A stretch of DNA of 64,000 nucleotides, taken from Emergencia sp. 1XD21-10. GTDB taxonomy: Bacteria; Bacillota; Clostridia; Peptostreptococcales; Anaerovoracaceae. The notes beneath the pieces are model-generated. The model saw only the letters and a program-made list of their open reading frames with translations, had not been told where the DNA came from and did not search any database. Made by a program: the position numbers and the translations under genes. The first letter of the stretch is position 1; every line of letters starts with the position of its first letter. The DNA is taken from assembly GCF_009936045.1 (NCBI RefSeq), contig NZ_QWEQ01000005.1:1-64000 (forward strand), given 5' to 3'. Below are positions 33,255 through 44,409 of this stretch, piece after piece.

Positions 33255-34254
33255 ATGGCTCCCTCAATTTCTCTGCAATCTGCTCCGGCGTAGAGCCGAT
33301 TAAAATTCCCGTCAGAATAATTCGCAGATTGTCAATTTCCAGTTCCTTTGCATACCAGTATCCCGCAATTGGCACGATGCCGAAGCTCTCATATTTCGCC
33401 TTTTTGTTAAATTCCATCAGCGCATCCTCGCAGAGCTTTTCAAAGAGAGCAAAATCTCCCGTCTCAGAAAGCTTTGCGCCGCCTTTTGCCATCGCCTCTG
33501 AAAGTCCATACGGGGTCAGCTTATCTGCAATCTGGCTGTAATTTTCTTCCCATGCGGAAAAGAAAAAACTTTCGCTGATATTTCCGCCTGCAAGATAAAC
33601 CTTCTGGAAAAAGCTCCATGGCTTCTTCATCTGGCGCAGTCTTACAAAGGTCTTTAAATTCAAAATGTCGATCTGCCGTTTTACAATACCGATCAGGAAA
33701 TCCTCACCTGTTTCTTCTGCTGCCTGCAGCATTTGCTTGTAACAGGCTTTATCCAAAATGATGTCAATTTCCTGCGGATCGCCGCTTCTGCCAAAGAGAT
33801 CTGTCGCCTCAATAATCGCTTCTTTCATCACAGTAGGCATAAACGTGAAGTTTCTGTCTCGCACCATAGCTACCATGTGCTTCCAGTCGATATCGCCGTT
33901 TGACATCAGATGATCTTCCGTTGGGGTTATGCCCAGAAACTCTGATTTCAGGCAGACCTTTACGTTGTGATAATCATAGGGAAACAGACACATAGACAGT
34001 TCTTTTCTCTCCGGCACCGTGTCGTAAATCAGGTTGAACAGCTTGTTCTGCTCTCTTCTGATAAACCACTCGATATCGTCATCGTAAAGCTCCTTGGCCT
34101 CACCGTAACCGAACTCCTGAAGTACTGCCTCCGCTGCCTTTAAATCCCTGCAGGAAGCCAGTCTCATCATATCCTTGCGGCTCATCAGATTTCGTGTGAA
34201 ACTACCAATATATGCGTCTGCAAAGGTGTATTCTTCTATTTTTCGCTTTGCCAT
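33247..34254 (-). CDS. ntpC: V-type ATPase subunit C
   Basis: This 335-residue socket subunit couples the rotor shaft to the membrane ring. It is recognised by length, helical character, position between E and F, and blocks such as ADAYIGSFTRNLMSRKDMMR, LFPYDYHNVKVCLK and YWYAKELEIDNLRIIL. Confidence 0.92.
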   Translation of the reverse strand: MAKRKIEEYTFADAYIGSFTRNLMSRKDMMRLASCRDLKAAEAVLQEFGYGEAKELYDDDIEWFIRREQNKLFNLIYDTVPERKELSMCLFPYDYHNVKVCLKSEFLGITPTEDHLMSNGDIDWKHMVAMVRDRNFTFMPTVMKEAIIEATDLFGRSGDPQEIDIILDKACYKQMLQAAEETGEDFLIGIVKRQIDILNLKTFVRLRQMKKPWSFFQKVYLAGGNISESFFFSAWEENYSQIADKLTPYGLSEAMAKGGAKLSETGDFALFEKLCEDALMEFNKKAKYESFGIVPIAGYWYAKELEIDNLRIILTGILIGSTPEQIAEKLREPYV

Positions 34255-34266
34255 AGCACGTTCTCC

Positions 34267-34848
34267 TTACTGAAATAACTGCTGTGCGACCTGACCGATC
34301 AGCTGCTCCCTTGCTTCCTCTAAAAATGCGGAAATCGTGCAGTTGAGATATACCTGCCCTTTTTTCAGAAACAGTCCACCGCCGGTCTCTCTGGTTTCCT
34401 CTGCCAAAGTAAAATTACCCTGGGGCAGTTGTTCCTTCAGCGCTGCAATCAGCTTATCGCCGATTTGCGCTCTGTCGCCTGCACTCAAAATCACTTCGCC
34501 GGAAACTTCTTCGGTACTGGCAATAACCCTCGCAAGAAAAGCAATATACCGCTCTTCCTCCATATTGTGCAGCGCTTCTTCCGCCTTTTCAAAGCAAGAT
34601 GCAATGAGCTTTTGTTTCGTTTCCAGAACCAACTTGCGTCCGTCAATATCCGCCACCGCCTTTTTTCTCTGGATCCGTTTTTCTTTTTCTTCCAGACCGC
34701 GTTTTTCGCCATCTTCTAAAATGGCTGCTGCCTCTTTCTCTGCATTTGCAAGGATTTCATCACACTGCATTTTCGCATCTTCCGCGATGGTCAGTGCCTG
34801 CTCCCTCGCGTCTGCGGTAATCTTTGATGTAATCTTTTCTATGCTCAT
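34267..34848 (-). CDS. ntpE: V-type ATPase subunit E (peripheral stalk)
   Basis: This 193-residue protein has a long N-terminal coiled coil (ITADAREQALTIAEDAKMQC, then Ala/Glu/Lys-rich) and a globular C-terminus (TRETGGGLFLKKGQVYLNCT). It pairs with the small first gene of the operon to form the outer stalk. Confidence 0.9.
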   Translation of the reverse strand: MSIEKITSKITADAREQALTIAEDAKMQCDEILANAEKEAAAILEDGEKRGLEEKEKRIQRKKAVADIDGRKLVLETKQKLIASCFEKAEEALHNMEEERYIAFLARVIASTEEVSGEVILSAGDRAQIGDKLIAALKEQLPQGNFTLAEETRETGGGLFLKKGQVYLNCTISAFLEEAREQLIGQVAQQLFQ

Positions 34849-34866
34849 GATCTCACGTCCTATCCG

Positions 34867-37317
<2,451 letters not shown>

Positions 37318-37340
<23 letters not shown>

Positions 37341-37641
37341 TCCTTTCTATTATCAATTCAATTGCCCTATTTTCGCGGGAAGCGGCCTGCTCTGTCATTT
37401 CCTGACACTGCTGCCTGCAGCGATTCAGCGCCTCCTCATACTGGCTGCCTGCAATGCTTTCTCCCTCTGCGATAAGAGCTTCTTTTCGCAAACTGCTGCT
37501 TTTTTTTGCGTCTTCGATGATTTGCTCCGCTTTGCACCTTGCATTTTCCAAAGCCTTTTTTCCATCCTGTTTTGCCTGCTTTATCAGGCTATCCGCTAAA
37601 GATTCGCTTTCCCTGATTTTTTCCAGTTCTTCGACAAACAT
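37318..37641 (-). CDS. ntpF: V-type ATPase peripheral-stalk subunit (H/G type, ntpF)
   Basis: This 107-residue coiled-coil protein (FVEELEKIRESESLADSLIK, QAKQDGKKALENARCKAEQI) matches the short partner of subunit E. The ATG at 37641 follows GGAGGTGGGAGA; the ten extra upstream codons are inside the leader. It is the first gene of the operon. Confidence 0.85.
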
Positions 37642-37693
37642 TCTCCCACCTCCATAGCATCTTCCTAGCATCAGGAAGATTTTACCTAATTTG

Positions 37694-37723
37694 ATTATAC
37701 CACCAATTCCATTTGCTAAACAA
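37694..37723 (-). promoter_or_regulatory. Promoter of the V-ATPase operon
   Basis: Minus-strand TTGTTT (37718-37723) and TATAAT (37694-37699) are separated by 18 bp, about 50 bp ahead of the first start codon. Confidence 0.6.
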
Positions 37724-38103
37724 TCACAGCAATTACAAACTTTCTATATCTTTTTTGTATTATACACAAAAACAAGTTCAAATATCCCGTTTCTGCGCCA
37801 GCTGGCAGTTTTCATTTTTCAAAACACCAAAATGCGAATCTTTGCCCATATTACCTCCGACATCTTGTCAAAGTCAAGATAAAAAAGCGCCTGTTCCTAA
37901 CAATTCCATGTTCTTTTTCCAATACACCCTCCTGCTCAAAACAAAAATCTCCAAATTCCAACACTTTCGCGCTGTTATGCGATAAAGCGCTTTAATTGGT
38001 TAAAATATGCTATTTTCGGATGTTTTTTGGATGATTTTTTCCTCTTTGCTCGGCTTAATTGATTTACTTATCTGCAGTTTACCAGAATTTCACAGAAAAA
38101 AAA
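37724..38103. other. Gene-free gap
   Basis: I see no credible gene, RNA or repeat in this AT-rich stretch between the V-ATPase promoter and the terminator of the MFS gene. Confidence 0.5.
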
Positions 38104-38158
38104 TAGACACCTGCCACACCGGTGTCTAAAAAACAGACAGCAGTGCAGCAGGTGTCTA
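38104..38158 (-). terminator. Terminator with two alternative stems
   Basis: TAGACACCTGC (38104-38114) can pair with GCAGGTGTCTA (38148-38158), a perfect 11-bp stem, or part of it (AGACACC) with GGTGTCT at 38121-38127. On the minus strand the short stem is followed by ATTTTTTTT, a classic terminator for the MFS gene. Confidence 0.75.
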
Positions 38159-38168
38159 ACCGGATATC

Positions 38169-39419
38169 TTAATGAGCTTCCTCTTCATCAAGCGGCTCAA
38201 ATCCATAAGTCTTCTTAATTGCATGCCCCATCGCAAACATCAAAAGTCCGCCTATGACGCCGACAAACCAGACAACCTTATACCCGGCGTTACCCATCGT
38301 ATCAAGATAATGACCGCAAATGGTGTAAAGATACAGATCGGACGAATATCCGATTGCAGAGGCGATACCGAATACGCTTCCTACATAGAGATTCGGCACC
38401 TTTGCAGTGGTTACCAGGGTATAGAGGAAATTTGACATCATCGCATTGCAGGCAAGGAGCAGAATGGCTGCAAGCATAACCCAGATGACGTACGGTCTTC
38501 CCTGCGGAATTAACATCAGCACCACAGAAAATATAATACAACCGATAGACAGCTTGTTAATCATGGAACTTGCCGTATGCCCTTTGTCGCGGAGAGTACC
38601 TCCGATTGGCGAGAAAATCATTAGAATGCCAGTTCTAATCGCTGCTGAAAATGCCTGGGCAAAAGGAATACTGATTTCAAAAGCATCTGTCAAATAAGGA
38701 TTCAAGTAGGTAATATTAGAGCGAATCAGAAAATATCCCAGTGTAAAGAAGGATAAATACCAGGTGATTGGAAGCTTTACGGCATGTCCCATGAGGCGTA
38801 GGTCCTCTTTGATTCCCTTGCCTTCCTTTTCGTAGCTCATGTTCGGAATCGCAAAGTGTACCACAACGCCAACGATAATAGCCAGCGCGCCGTAGATGAT
38901 GTACGCTGCCTTAAATCCGTTTGGATTGTCTGCCAACGCCCATGTGATAATGGCAAGAACGATATACTGCAGACCCAGCGACAGCGCAGCATAAGCGATA
39001 TCCGACATAGCGAAAAGTCTTCCCTGCTCGTCTTCATCTCCAAGCATTTTGATAATTTTCAGGTATGCACTCCAGTTCAGCGTGATTGCAGTAATTCCAA
39101 AGAGGAAAAACAGAATCGCCAGCATGGTATAAGAACTACTGACGGCTACGCCAAAGGCAACCAGACCTGTCAGTGCGCAAGATGCGATTACCAGCTTTTT
39201 CGGGTTGAAAATATCAGCAACCCAACCACCGATAAAATAACTCGGAACAGCTGACGCGCCGTATATGGTCAAAAGCCAGCCCATCTGTGTGTCGGTCACG
39301 CCGTATGTATTCAAAAACTGATTGTAAAAATCGTACGCCAGATAAGGGATGAGCAGTACGATACAGGAAAAGGTCACGATTACGACCAGTCCTAATTTCT
39401 TTCTCATATTCATCGTCAT
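38169..39419 (-). CDS. MFS transporter
   Basis: This 416-residue transporter has 12 predicted membrane helices and the MFS loop 2-3 motif (GGWVADIFNPKKL) and loop 8-9 counterpart (SPIGGTLRDKG). The substrate is unknown. It is 10 bp downstream of an amidohydrolase, so the transporter probably brings in that enzyme's substrate. ATGs at 39419 and 39413 are both possible; the second has better spacing from AAGGAG. A shortened paralogue lies at 56380. Confidence 0.88.
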   Translation of the reverse strand: MTMNMRKKLGLVVIVTFSCIVLLIPYLAYDFYNQFLNTYGVTDTQMGWLLTIYGASAVPSYFIGGWVADIFNPKKLVIASCALTGLVAFGVAVSSSYTMLAILFFLFGITAITLNWSAYLKIIKMLGDEDEQGRLFAMSDIAYAALSLGLQYIVLAIITWALADNPNGFKAAYIIYGALAIIVGVVVHFAIPNMSYEKEGKGIKEDLRLMGHAVKLPITWYLSFFTLGYFLIRSNITYLNPYLTDAFEISIPFAQAFSAAIRTGILMIFSPIGGTLRDKGHTASSMINKLSIGCIIFSVVLMLIPQGRPYVIWVMLAAILLLACNAMMSNFLYTLVTTAKVPNLYVGSVFGIASAIGYSSDLYLYTICGHYLDTMGNAGYKVVWFVGVIGGLLMFAMGHAIKKTYGFEPLDEEEAH

Positions 39420-39429
39420 TTCTCCTTTT

Positions 39430-40623
39430 TTATACTAGAATTTCTCCATCCTTCAAAACGTGTACCGGCGGTTTTGTCATGACGTAAATATCTTCGTCAG
39501 GATTACCGTCAACCAGCACAAGATCCGCAAGTTTTCCGACCGCCACTGTACCCAGTTCGTCGCCGTAACCCATAATCTCCGCGCTGTTCTTTGTCGCCTG
39601 AATCAGAATGTCCAGATCTTCAAAATTGTAATATTCTTTTCTTGCAATAAATTCATAGCCCGGGTGTTTGCGAAGCGCCTCAAGGTCTATGTCTGAACCA
39701 AAACCCAGTTTCAGACCTCCGCGATACGCTCTGTTGATGTTATCGATTTCAATCTGTGCCGCCGCTTTGCTCTTTTCATAAAGTTCCTGTGTGATGTCCG
39801 GGTTGCTAGTATCCAAACAGTAAAGTCCTACTGCACCTGTAGGCACCAGGTAGCAGTCCTTGCTTTCTTTCAGCATCTGCAGCCCTTCATCGTCGAGGAA
39901 AGTACCGTGTTCAATTGTTCTGACTCCTGCTCTGATGGCATCTTTGATAGAGCCTGCCCCGTGGCAGTGGGCGCACACATAAGTATTCTTGCGCCTTGCC
40001 GCAGCCACTGCCGCCTCAATCTCATCAAACTCCGCAACCTGAATACCCGGCTCTGCGCCTTCGTTCATAAAAGCACCGCTAACCATCAGCTTAATAAAGT
40101 CGTTGCCCTTCTGCAGTTCTGTGCGCACCGCTTTTCTCATTTCCCAAGGTCCGTCCGCTTCCAAATACAAATCACTGAAGCAGTCATTTCCTGTTTCTGT
40201 AGGTGTGATAATCAGACCGCAAGGCACCAGTCTCGGTCCTTTGATAATCCCTTCTTCGATGGCATTTCTTACGGTTGCCACGGCATTATATGAACTGCCG
40301 CAATCTCTAATCATAGTAAAGCCCTGCTTCAAATACTCATTAGCAAAATCCACTACGCCAAAAATAATCTTACCCTCCGGCATACACTGCAGTTCATAAT
40401 AATTAAAGATAAAACCATATAAATGCGCGTGCATTTCAATCAGTCCGGGAATTAGGGTCTTCCCCGTGCCGTCAATTACCGTCAGCGGCTCATCTGCCTC
40501 ATAGGGCGTGCCTGCTGCCTGAATCTGTGCAATCTTATTTCCCTTTACATATACATCTGTCGTACTGCCGTCATAGCCTTCTGTCAAAGCATTTACCAAT
40601 CTGCAATTACGAATGACAATCAT
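39430..40623 (-). CDS. Metal-dependent amidohydrolase
   Basis: This 397-residue enzyme of the imidazolonepropionase/Xaa-Pro-dipeptidase branch has the metal ligands HAH (His65, His67 in MHAHLYG), Lys in DFIKLMVSG (possibly carbamylated), HCHGAG, TIEHGTF and GSDID. It hydrolyses an amide or related bond; dipeptides or cyclic amides are candidates. The ATG at 40623 follows AGGAGGTAGACCC; the 47 codons upstream overlap the promoter region. It is divergent from mocR and paired with the MFS gene. Confidence 0.88.
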   Translation of the reverse strand: MIVIRNCRLVNALTEGYDGSTTDVYVKGNKIAQIQAAGTPYEADEPLTVIDGTGKTLIPGLIEMHAHLYGFIFNYYELQCMPEGKIIFGVVDFANEYLKQGFTMIRDCGSSYNAVATVRNAIEEGIIKGPRLVPCGLIITPTETGNDCFSDLYLEADGPWEMRKAVRTELQKGNDFIKLMVSGAFMNEGAEPGIQVAEFDEIEAAVAAARRKNTYVCAHCHGAGSIKDAIRAGVRTIEHGTFLDDEGLQMLKESKDCYLVPTGAVGLYCLDTSNPDITQELYEKSKAAAQIEIDNINRAYRGGLKLGFGSDIDLEALRKHPGYEFIARKEYYNFEDLDILIQATKNSAEIMGYGDELGTVAVGKLADLVLVDGNPDEDIYVMTKPPVHVLKDGEILV

Positions 40624-40702
40624 GGGTCTACCTCCTTGTTTCGTTTTTATCAGTTTATACTCCCTGTCAAAAATAAAAAGTTCCAAATGGTACCCTTTTA
40701 AA

Positions 40703-40779
40703 TAGTCCAAATTTCTGTTTACTTGCCGTTTTTTTGGGTTTATAATAAAAAAAGAAGAAATCATACGACTTTTGGACTA
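40703..40779. promoter_or_regulatory. mocR promoter with flanking operator half-sites
   Basis: TTTACT (40718-40723) and TATAAT (40741-40746) with a 17-bp spacer form a promoter for mocR. TAGTCCAAA (40703-40711) and TTTGGACTA (40771-40779) are a perfect inverted pair around it. A similar AGTTCCAAA lies at 40679-40687. These are probable binding sites for the MocR regulator, controlling both divergent units. Confidence 0.65.
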
Positions 40780-40794
40780 TACGGAGGGTGCCAA

Positions 40795-42291
40795 ATGAAA
40801 ATTTCTATCAATCGAAAAGCCCACACGCCGGTCTACGCACAGATCCGAAATGACATTCGGCAGAGGATTCTTTCTGGTGAGCTTGCTAATGGATTCAAGC
40901 TGCCGGCGGAGCGAACACTGGCAGCCAATATTGGCGTGCATAGAAATACCATAGTCAAGGCTTACGAAGAACTAATCAGCGAGGATCTAATCAAATCCTC
41001 CATCTCTCCTAGGGGCTATTTTGTAACGTACAGTCAGCCTGCCGACTTTAAACGGGGCGGCAGCTTTAAAAGCAGCAGATATCCCGGCGCACTGAGTTTC
41101 ATGTTAAAAGAGGAGTATCTGCAAATGGACAACCTTTTCGCCAAACTGTTTTACAGCAGCGGTGTCGACAGCCCCAACGTGCCGCTGATTTCCATGGCTG
41201 CTGATATCATTACCCCTGACCTTTATCCGAGAAAACAGCTGAATCAGATTCTCAGCGAGCTTTCTGAAAAGGGCCGCTTCGACTGGTGTGACTTTGCACC
41301 TTCCCAAGGGCTGCCTCAGCTGATTCAAAGCATTCAATCCCTTTTAGAAAAGCGGCACATTCACGTTTCTCCCAAGGAAATTCAAATTGTGGGCGAAACC
41401 TACGAAGCGCTGCAGTTTGCTGCTCGAATTTTTCTCTCTGCACGTGATACCATTATCTGCGAAGAGCCAATCTCCCCTGATATGCTGCAGGTGCTGCAGT
41501 CTCTCGCCCTGAATGTCATCACCATTCCCATGGATGAAAACGGCATGCAGACCCAGTATCTGGAAGGTCTCATTGTAAAGTACAGACCTCGCATGATTTA
41601 CACCATACCAACCTTCCATTTTCCAACAAACACCATCATGAGTCTTTCCAGACGATATGAGCTCTTGGAATTGTCCTATAAATACGACATTCCCATCGTG
41701 GAAGAAGACTGCGACTCCGTTCTTGGCTATGAAGGAGTTCCCATTCCGTCCCTAAAATCTCTGGATACCATGGGAAATGTCATCTACGTCAATTCCTTTA
41801 TCGCCACCATCTGCCCCGGCGTAAGGGTGGGCTATATGGTCGCACCGGAGCGAACAGTAAACAGGTTTTCCATGCTGATGGAAAACAGCCGGATCTTCGT
41901 CAATCCTATCGGTCAGTATCTGGCTTCGGAATTTATCAAAAAAGGCTACATCTATGACCACATCGACACTCTTTGCGACTTCGGGAAAAAAAACAGAGAC
42001 TGCCTCTGCAGTGCACTTTCTTCTTACGATGAAATTGCCTACAGGTTTCAGGTTCCAAAGGGCGGTACTGCCCTCTGGTGCTGCCTAGACGAAGATATCA
42101 ACCCACAGGCACTTCTGTACAAAGCCCATGAGCTGGGCATTTCCTATATGCCCGGCGATTTGTTCTTCCCATTCATGAACAAAGGAGACAACTTCCTCCG
42201 TCTCGCCTACGGCAACGTAACCGAGGAAGAAATCGCAGAAGGTGTCGGCAGGCTGTCCGCCGCTGTTGCCGCAGTGCGCGGGCGCAGATGA
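40795..42291 (+). CDS. MocR-type GntR/aminotransferase-fold regulator
   Basis: This 498-residue regulator joins a GntR winged helix (KAHTPVYAQIRNDIRQRILS, LPAERTLAANIGVHRNTIVK) to an aminotransferase-I-like domain. In MocR proteins the second domain binds PLP through a Lys in an SK motif before the PGxRxGY segment. Here that segment reads FIATICPGVRVGY, with Ala337 at the Lys position, while the Asp of EEDCDS and the Arg of FLRLAYGN remain. It probably senses something other than an internal PLP aldimine. The ATG at 40795 follows ACGGAGGG. Divergent placement suggests it controls the amidohydrolase/MFS pair. Confidence 0.9.
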   Translation: MKISINRKAHTPVYAQIRNDIRQRILSGELANGFKLPAERTLAANIGVHRNTIVKAYEELISEDLIKSSISPRGYFVTYSQPADFKRGGSFKSSRYPGALSFMLKEEYLQMDNLFAKLFYSSGVDSPNVPLISMAADIITPDLYPRKQLNQILSELSEKGRFDWCDFAPSQGLPQLIQSIQSLLEKRHIHVSPKEIQIVGETYEALQFAARIFLSARDTIICEEPISPDMLQVLQSLALNVITIPMDENGMQTQYLEGLIVKYRPRMIYTIPTFHFPTNTIMSLSRRYELLELSYKYDIPIVEEDCDSVLGYEGVPIPSLKSLDTMGNVIYVNSFIATICPGVRVGYMVAPERTVNRFSMLMENSRIFVNPIGQYLASEFIKKGYIYDHIDTLCDFGKKNRDCLCSALSSYDEIAYRFQVPKGGTALWCCLDEDINPQALLYKAHELGISYMPGDLFFPFMNKGDNFLRLAYGNVTEEEIAEGVGRLSAAVAAVRGRR

Positions 42292-42311
42292 AAGTAAAAC
42301 ATGCAGCGAAA

Positions 42312-42345
42312 AACACCAGCCGAACGTTCCGGCTGGTGTTTTGGT
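42312..42345. terminator. Bidirectional terminator
   Basis: AACACCAGCCG and CGGCTGGTGTT form an 11-bp stem around AACGTTC, followed by TTGGTTATT on the plus strand; the minus-strand side has TTTTTCGC. It lies between convergent mocR and the toxin gene. Confidence 0.8.
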
Positions 42346-42369
42346 TATTATCTGAGGACAACAAGATTC

Positions 42370-42633
42370 TTATTTATAAATTTCTCTTCTATGTCCGATG
42401 TCTACCGCAATAATTACCAGCTGCTCATCTATAATTTCAACCAGTAATCGATAGCCCCCAATTCTGTATCTCCAATATCCCTTTAAATTGGCAGTGAGTC
42501 CTTTTCCTTGTGCTCGTGGATTTTCACAGTTTATCAAGTGTTTCCTTATCCATTTAGCAATTAACTGCTGTACGGATTTATCTAACTTTCCAAATTGCTT
42601 GTCAAAAGTTGGAGTCGTCTCAACTCTATACAT
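42370..42633 (-). CDS. RelE/ParE-type toxin
   Basis: This 87-residue protein has the RelE-family layout (TTPTFDKQFGKLDKSVQQLI, LKGYWRYRIGGYRLLVEI, VDIGHRREIYK). Such toxins cut ribosome-bound mRNA. The ATG at 42633 is 2 bp after the antitoxin stop; the eight codons further upstream overlap the antitoxin and are not needed. Confidence 0.9.
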   Translation of the reverse strand: MYRVETTPTFDKQFGKLDKSVQQLIAKWIRKHLINCENPRAQGKGLTANLKGYWRYRIGGYRLLVEIIDEQLVIIAVDIGHRREIYK

Positions 42634-42635
42634 AC

Positions 42636-42860
42636 CTACAGCTCCAATTCTTCCCACAGCGCTTCAATAGGTCTTGTTTCCAGCGTTCCACTTGCCTTTT
42701 CTTTCTCATATCTTTCAATGATCTGCAAGTCATATTCCTCTTCCAATTTATCAAAAACAATCTGTTTGATCATGCTGGATACCCCACATCCATACAGTTT
42801 ACTCACATTCTCAAGCATTGTCATTTCATCATTTGTTACTCTGACGCTAATCACACTCAC
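42636..42860 (-). CDS. RelB-like antitoxin (DUF6290 kind)
   Basis: This 74-residue protein has an N-terminal ribbon-helix-helix (SVISVRVTNDEMTMLENVSK, GVSSMIKQIVFDKL) and an acidic C-terminus that would wrap the toxin. A GTG at 42860 with GGAGGT seven bases upstream is the best start; the ATG at 42881 lies before the ribosome binding site. Confidence 0.85.
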   Translation of the reverse strand: MSVISVRVTNDEMTMLENVSKLYGCGVSSMIKQIVFDKLEEEYDLQIIERYEKEKASGTLETRPIEALWEELEL

Positions 42861-42935
42861 TTCCCACACCTCCAACGTCATACATTTGTAGTTAACCTTA
42901 TTGTATCATATTCTTCCCAATTGTCAAGGAAACCA

Positions 42936-44186
42936 TTACGCCACCAGCGTTCCAATTCTGAGCACAAACAGCGCCGCTGAAATCCACATAACCGGCGGGA
43001 TACTTCTGCCTTTTCTTGTAACCAGTTTCAGAAATACCCAGGTCAGAATGCCGAACATAATCCCGTTGGATACGGAGTAAGTAAACGGCATCATAATCAT
43101 GGTGAAAAAGCCGCTGACGGTGTCTGCAATATCGCCGCTGAAGTCAATTTTTTTAATGGAATCCATCATCAGAAGTCCGACCCAAACCAGAACCGGTGCC
43201 GTTGCAAAAGACGGAATCGCCAGGAAAATCGGAGAAAACAGCAAGGCTGCGACAAACAGAACTGCCGTCCTCACAGAAGTCAGTCCTGTTCTACCGCCGT
43301 TGGCAACGCCCGCACTGGATTCGATATAACTGGTTACCGTAGAAGTTCCCAGCGCTGCGCCTGCAACGGTACCGCAGGCATCGGCGAGAAGCGCTCCCTT
43401 TGCCTTTGGCAGATTGCCTTCTTCGTCCAGCATATCTCCCTTGGATGCAATACCGATTAGACCCCCCTACCGTATCAAAGAGGTCGACATATAAAAATGA
43501 GAAGGTAATAAAGCAGAAATGAATCACATGGTCTGCCACCCAGCTGAAATCAAATGTCAGAAAATGCAGTGCAGCAGGCAGCGCCAGTCCTGCTGACAAG
43601 CTAGGGAACAGAGAGTACACGCCCGCCTCCGGATCCACCGTATACCAGCCGCAGCTTTCTGCAATCATGCCCATAGCCCATGTTGCCAGAATCCCAATCA
43701 GGATATAGTCCTTTACATTAAATCTGTAAAGTACCGCCACCAGAACGGTGCCCGCAATAGCAAGAACAAGCTGAGGAGAACTGAAATCACCTAAATCCAC
43801 CAGCGTTGATGGACTAGCAACAATAATCCCTGCACCCTGCAGTCCAATAAAAGTAATGAACAGCCCAACGCCGCCGGTAATGGCGTACTTTAAATTGGCT
43901 GGCACATCGTTAATGAGCCGCTCTCTGAAATTGCATAAAGACGATACCTTCCACAAAAAACGACGCCAGCGCAATGGGGTAGTTGGTAAAAAACGCCATA
44001 AACAGGGTACTTACCGCCGCCGAAACTGCCGTTGCCGTAAATACTGCGGCACTGTCCATGCCTGCGTCTGCCAGCATAGCAGGATTCACTGCCAGTATAT
44101 ACCATCGATACAAAAATAGTGGCACCCGCCATGATTTCCGTCCTGACCATGGTGCCATGCTCTTTCAGTTTAAAAATTTTGTCCAA
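42936..44186 (-). pseudogene. NCS2 purine permease (AzgA/PbuG type), broken
   Basis: Pieces in different frames align end to end with an adenine/guanine/hypoxanthine permease: DKIFKLKEHGTMVRTEIMAG, then ILAVNPAMLADAGMDSAAVF, then NFRERLINDVPANLKYAITG to YVDLFDTVG, then MLDEEGNLPKAKGALLADAC to the end. Breaks are near 44100 (frame change), near 43930 (frame change plus loss of about 30 codons after NYPIALA, including a membrane segment) and at a six-G run at 43462-43467 (one base too many). Three lesions make it a pseudogene rather than a sequencing slip. Confidence 0.88.
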
Positions 44187-44364
44187 ATGTATCTGTTCTC
44201 CCTTCTATAACCTATTTTTTTTTAATTTCCAATTTTTATTATATTTCATAAAACAACAATTCCAAGAGAAAAGCTATATATTTCTTTGGAAAATCACAAC
44301 GTTACTGCACGTAGTCTATTGCAACTCATTACGACCATTTTTAAAATCCTGTACATATAAAACA

Positions 44365-44400
44365 TGACCGCAGAGATGCTATTTCTCGTCTCTGCGGTCA
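44365..44400 (-). terminator. Terminator of the surface-protein gene
   Basis: TGACCGCAGAGA and TCTCTGCGGTCA form a perfect 12-bp stem; the minus strand continues TGTTTTATATG. Confidence 0.8.
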
Positions 44401-44409
44401 GATTCGTCA

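Noticed and set aside
42312-42345. Inversion or attachment site
   Set aside because: The palindrome is followed by T-rich DNA between convergent genes and is simply a terminator.
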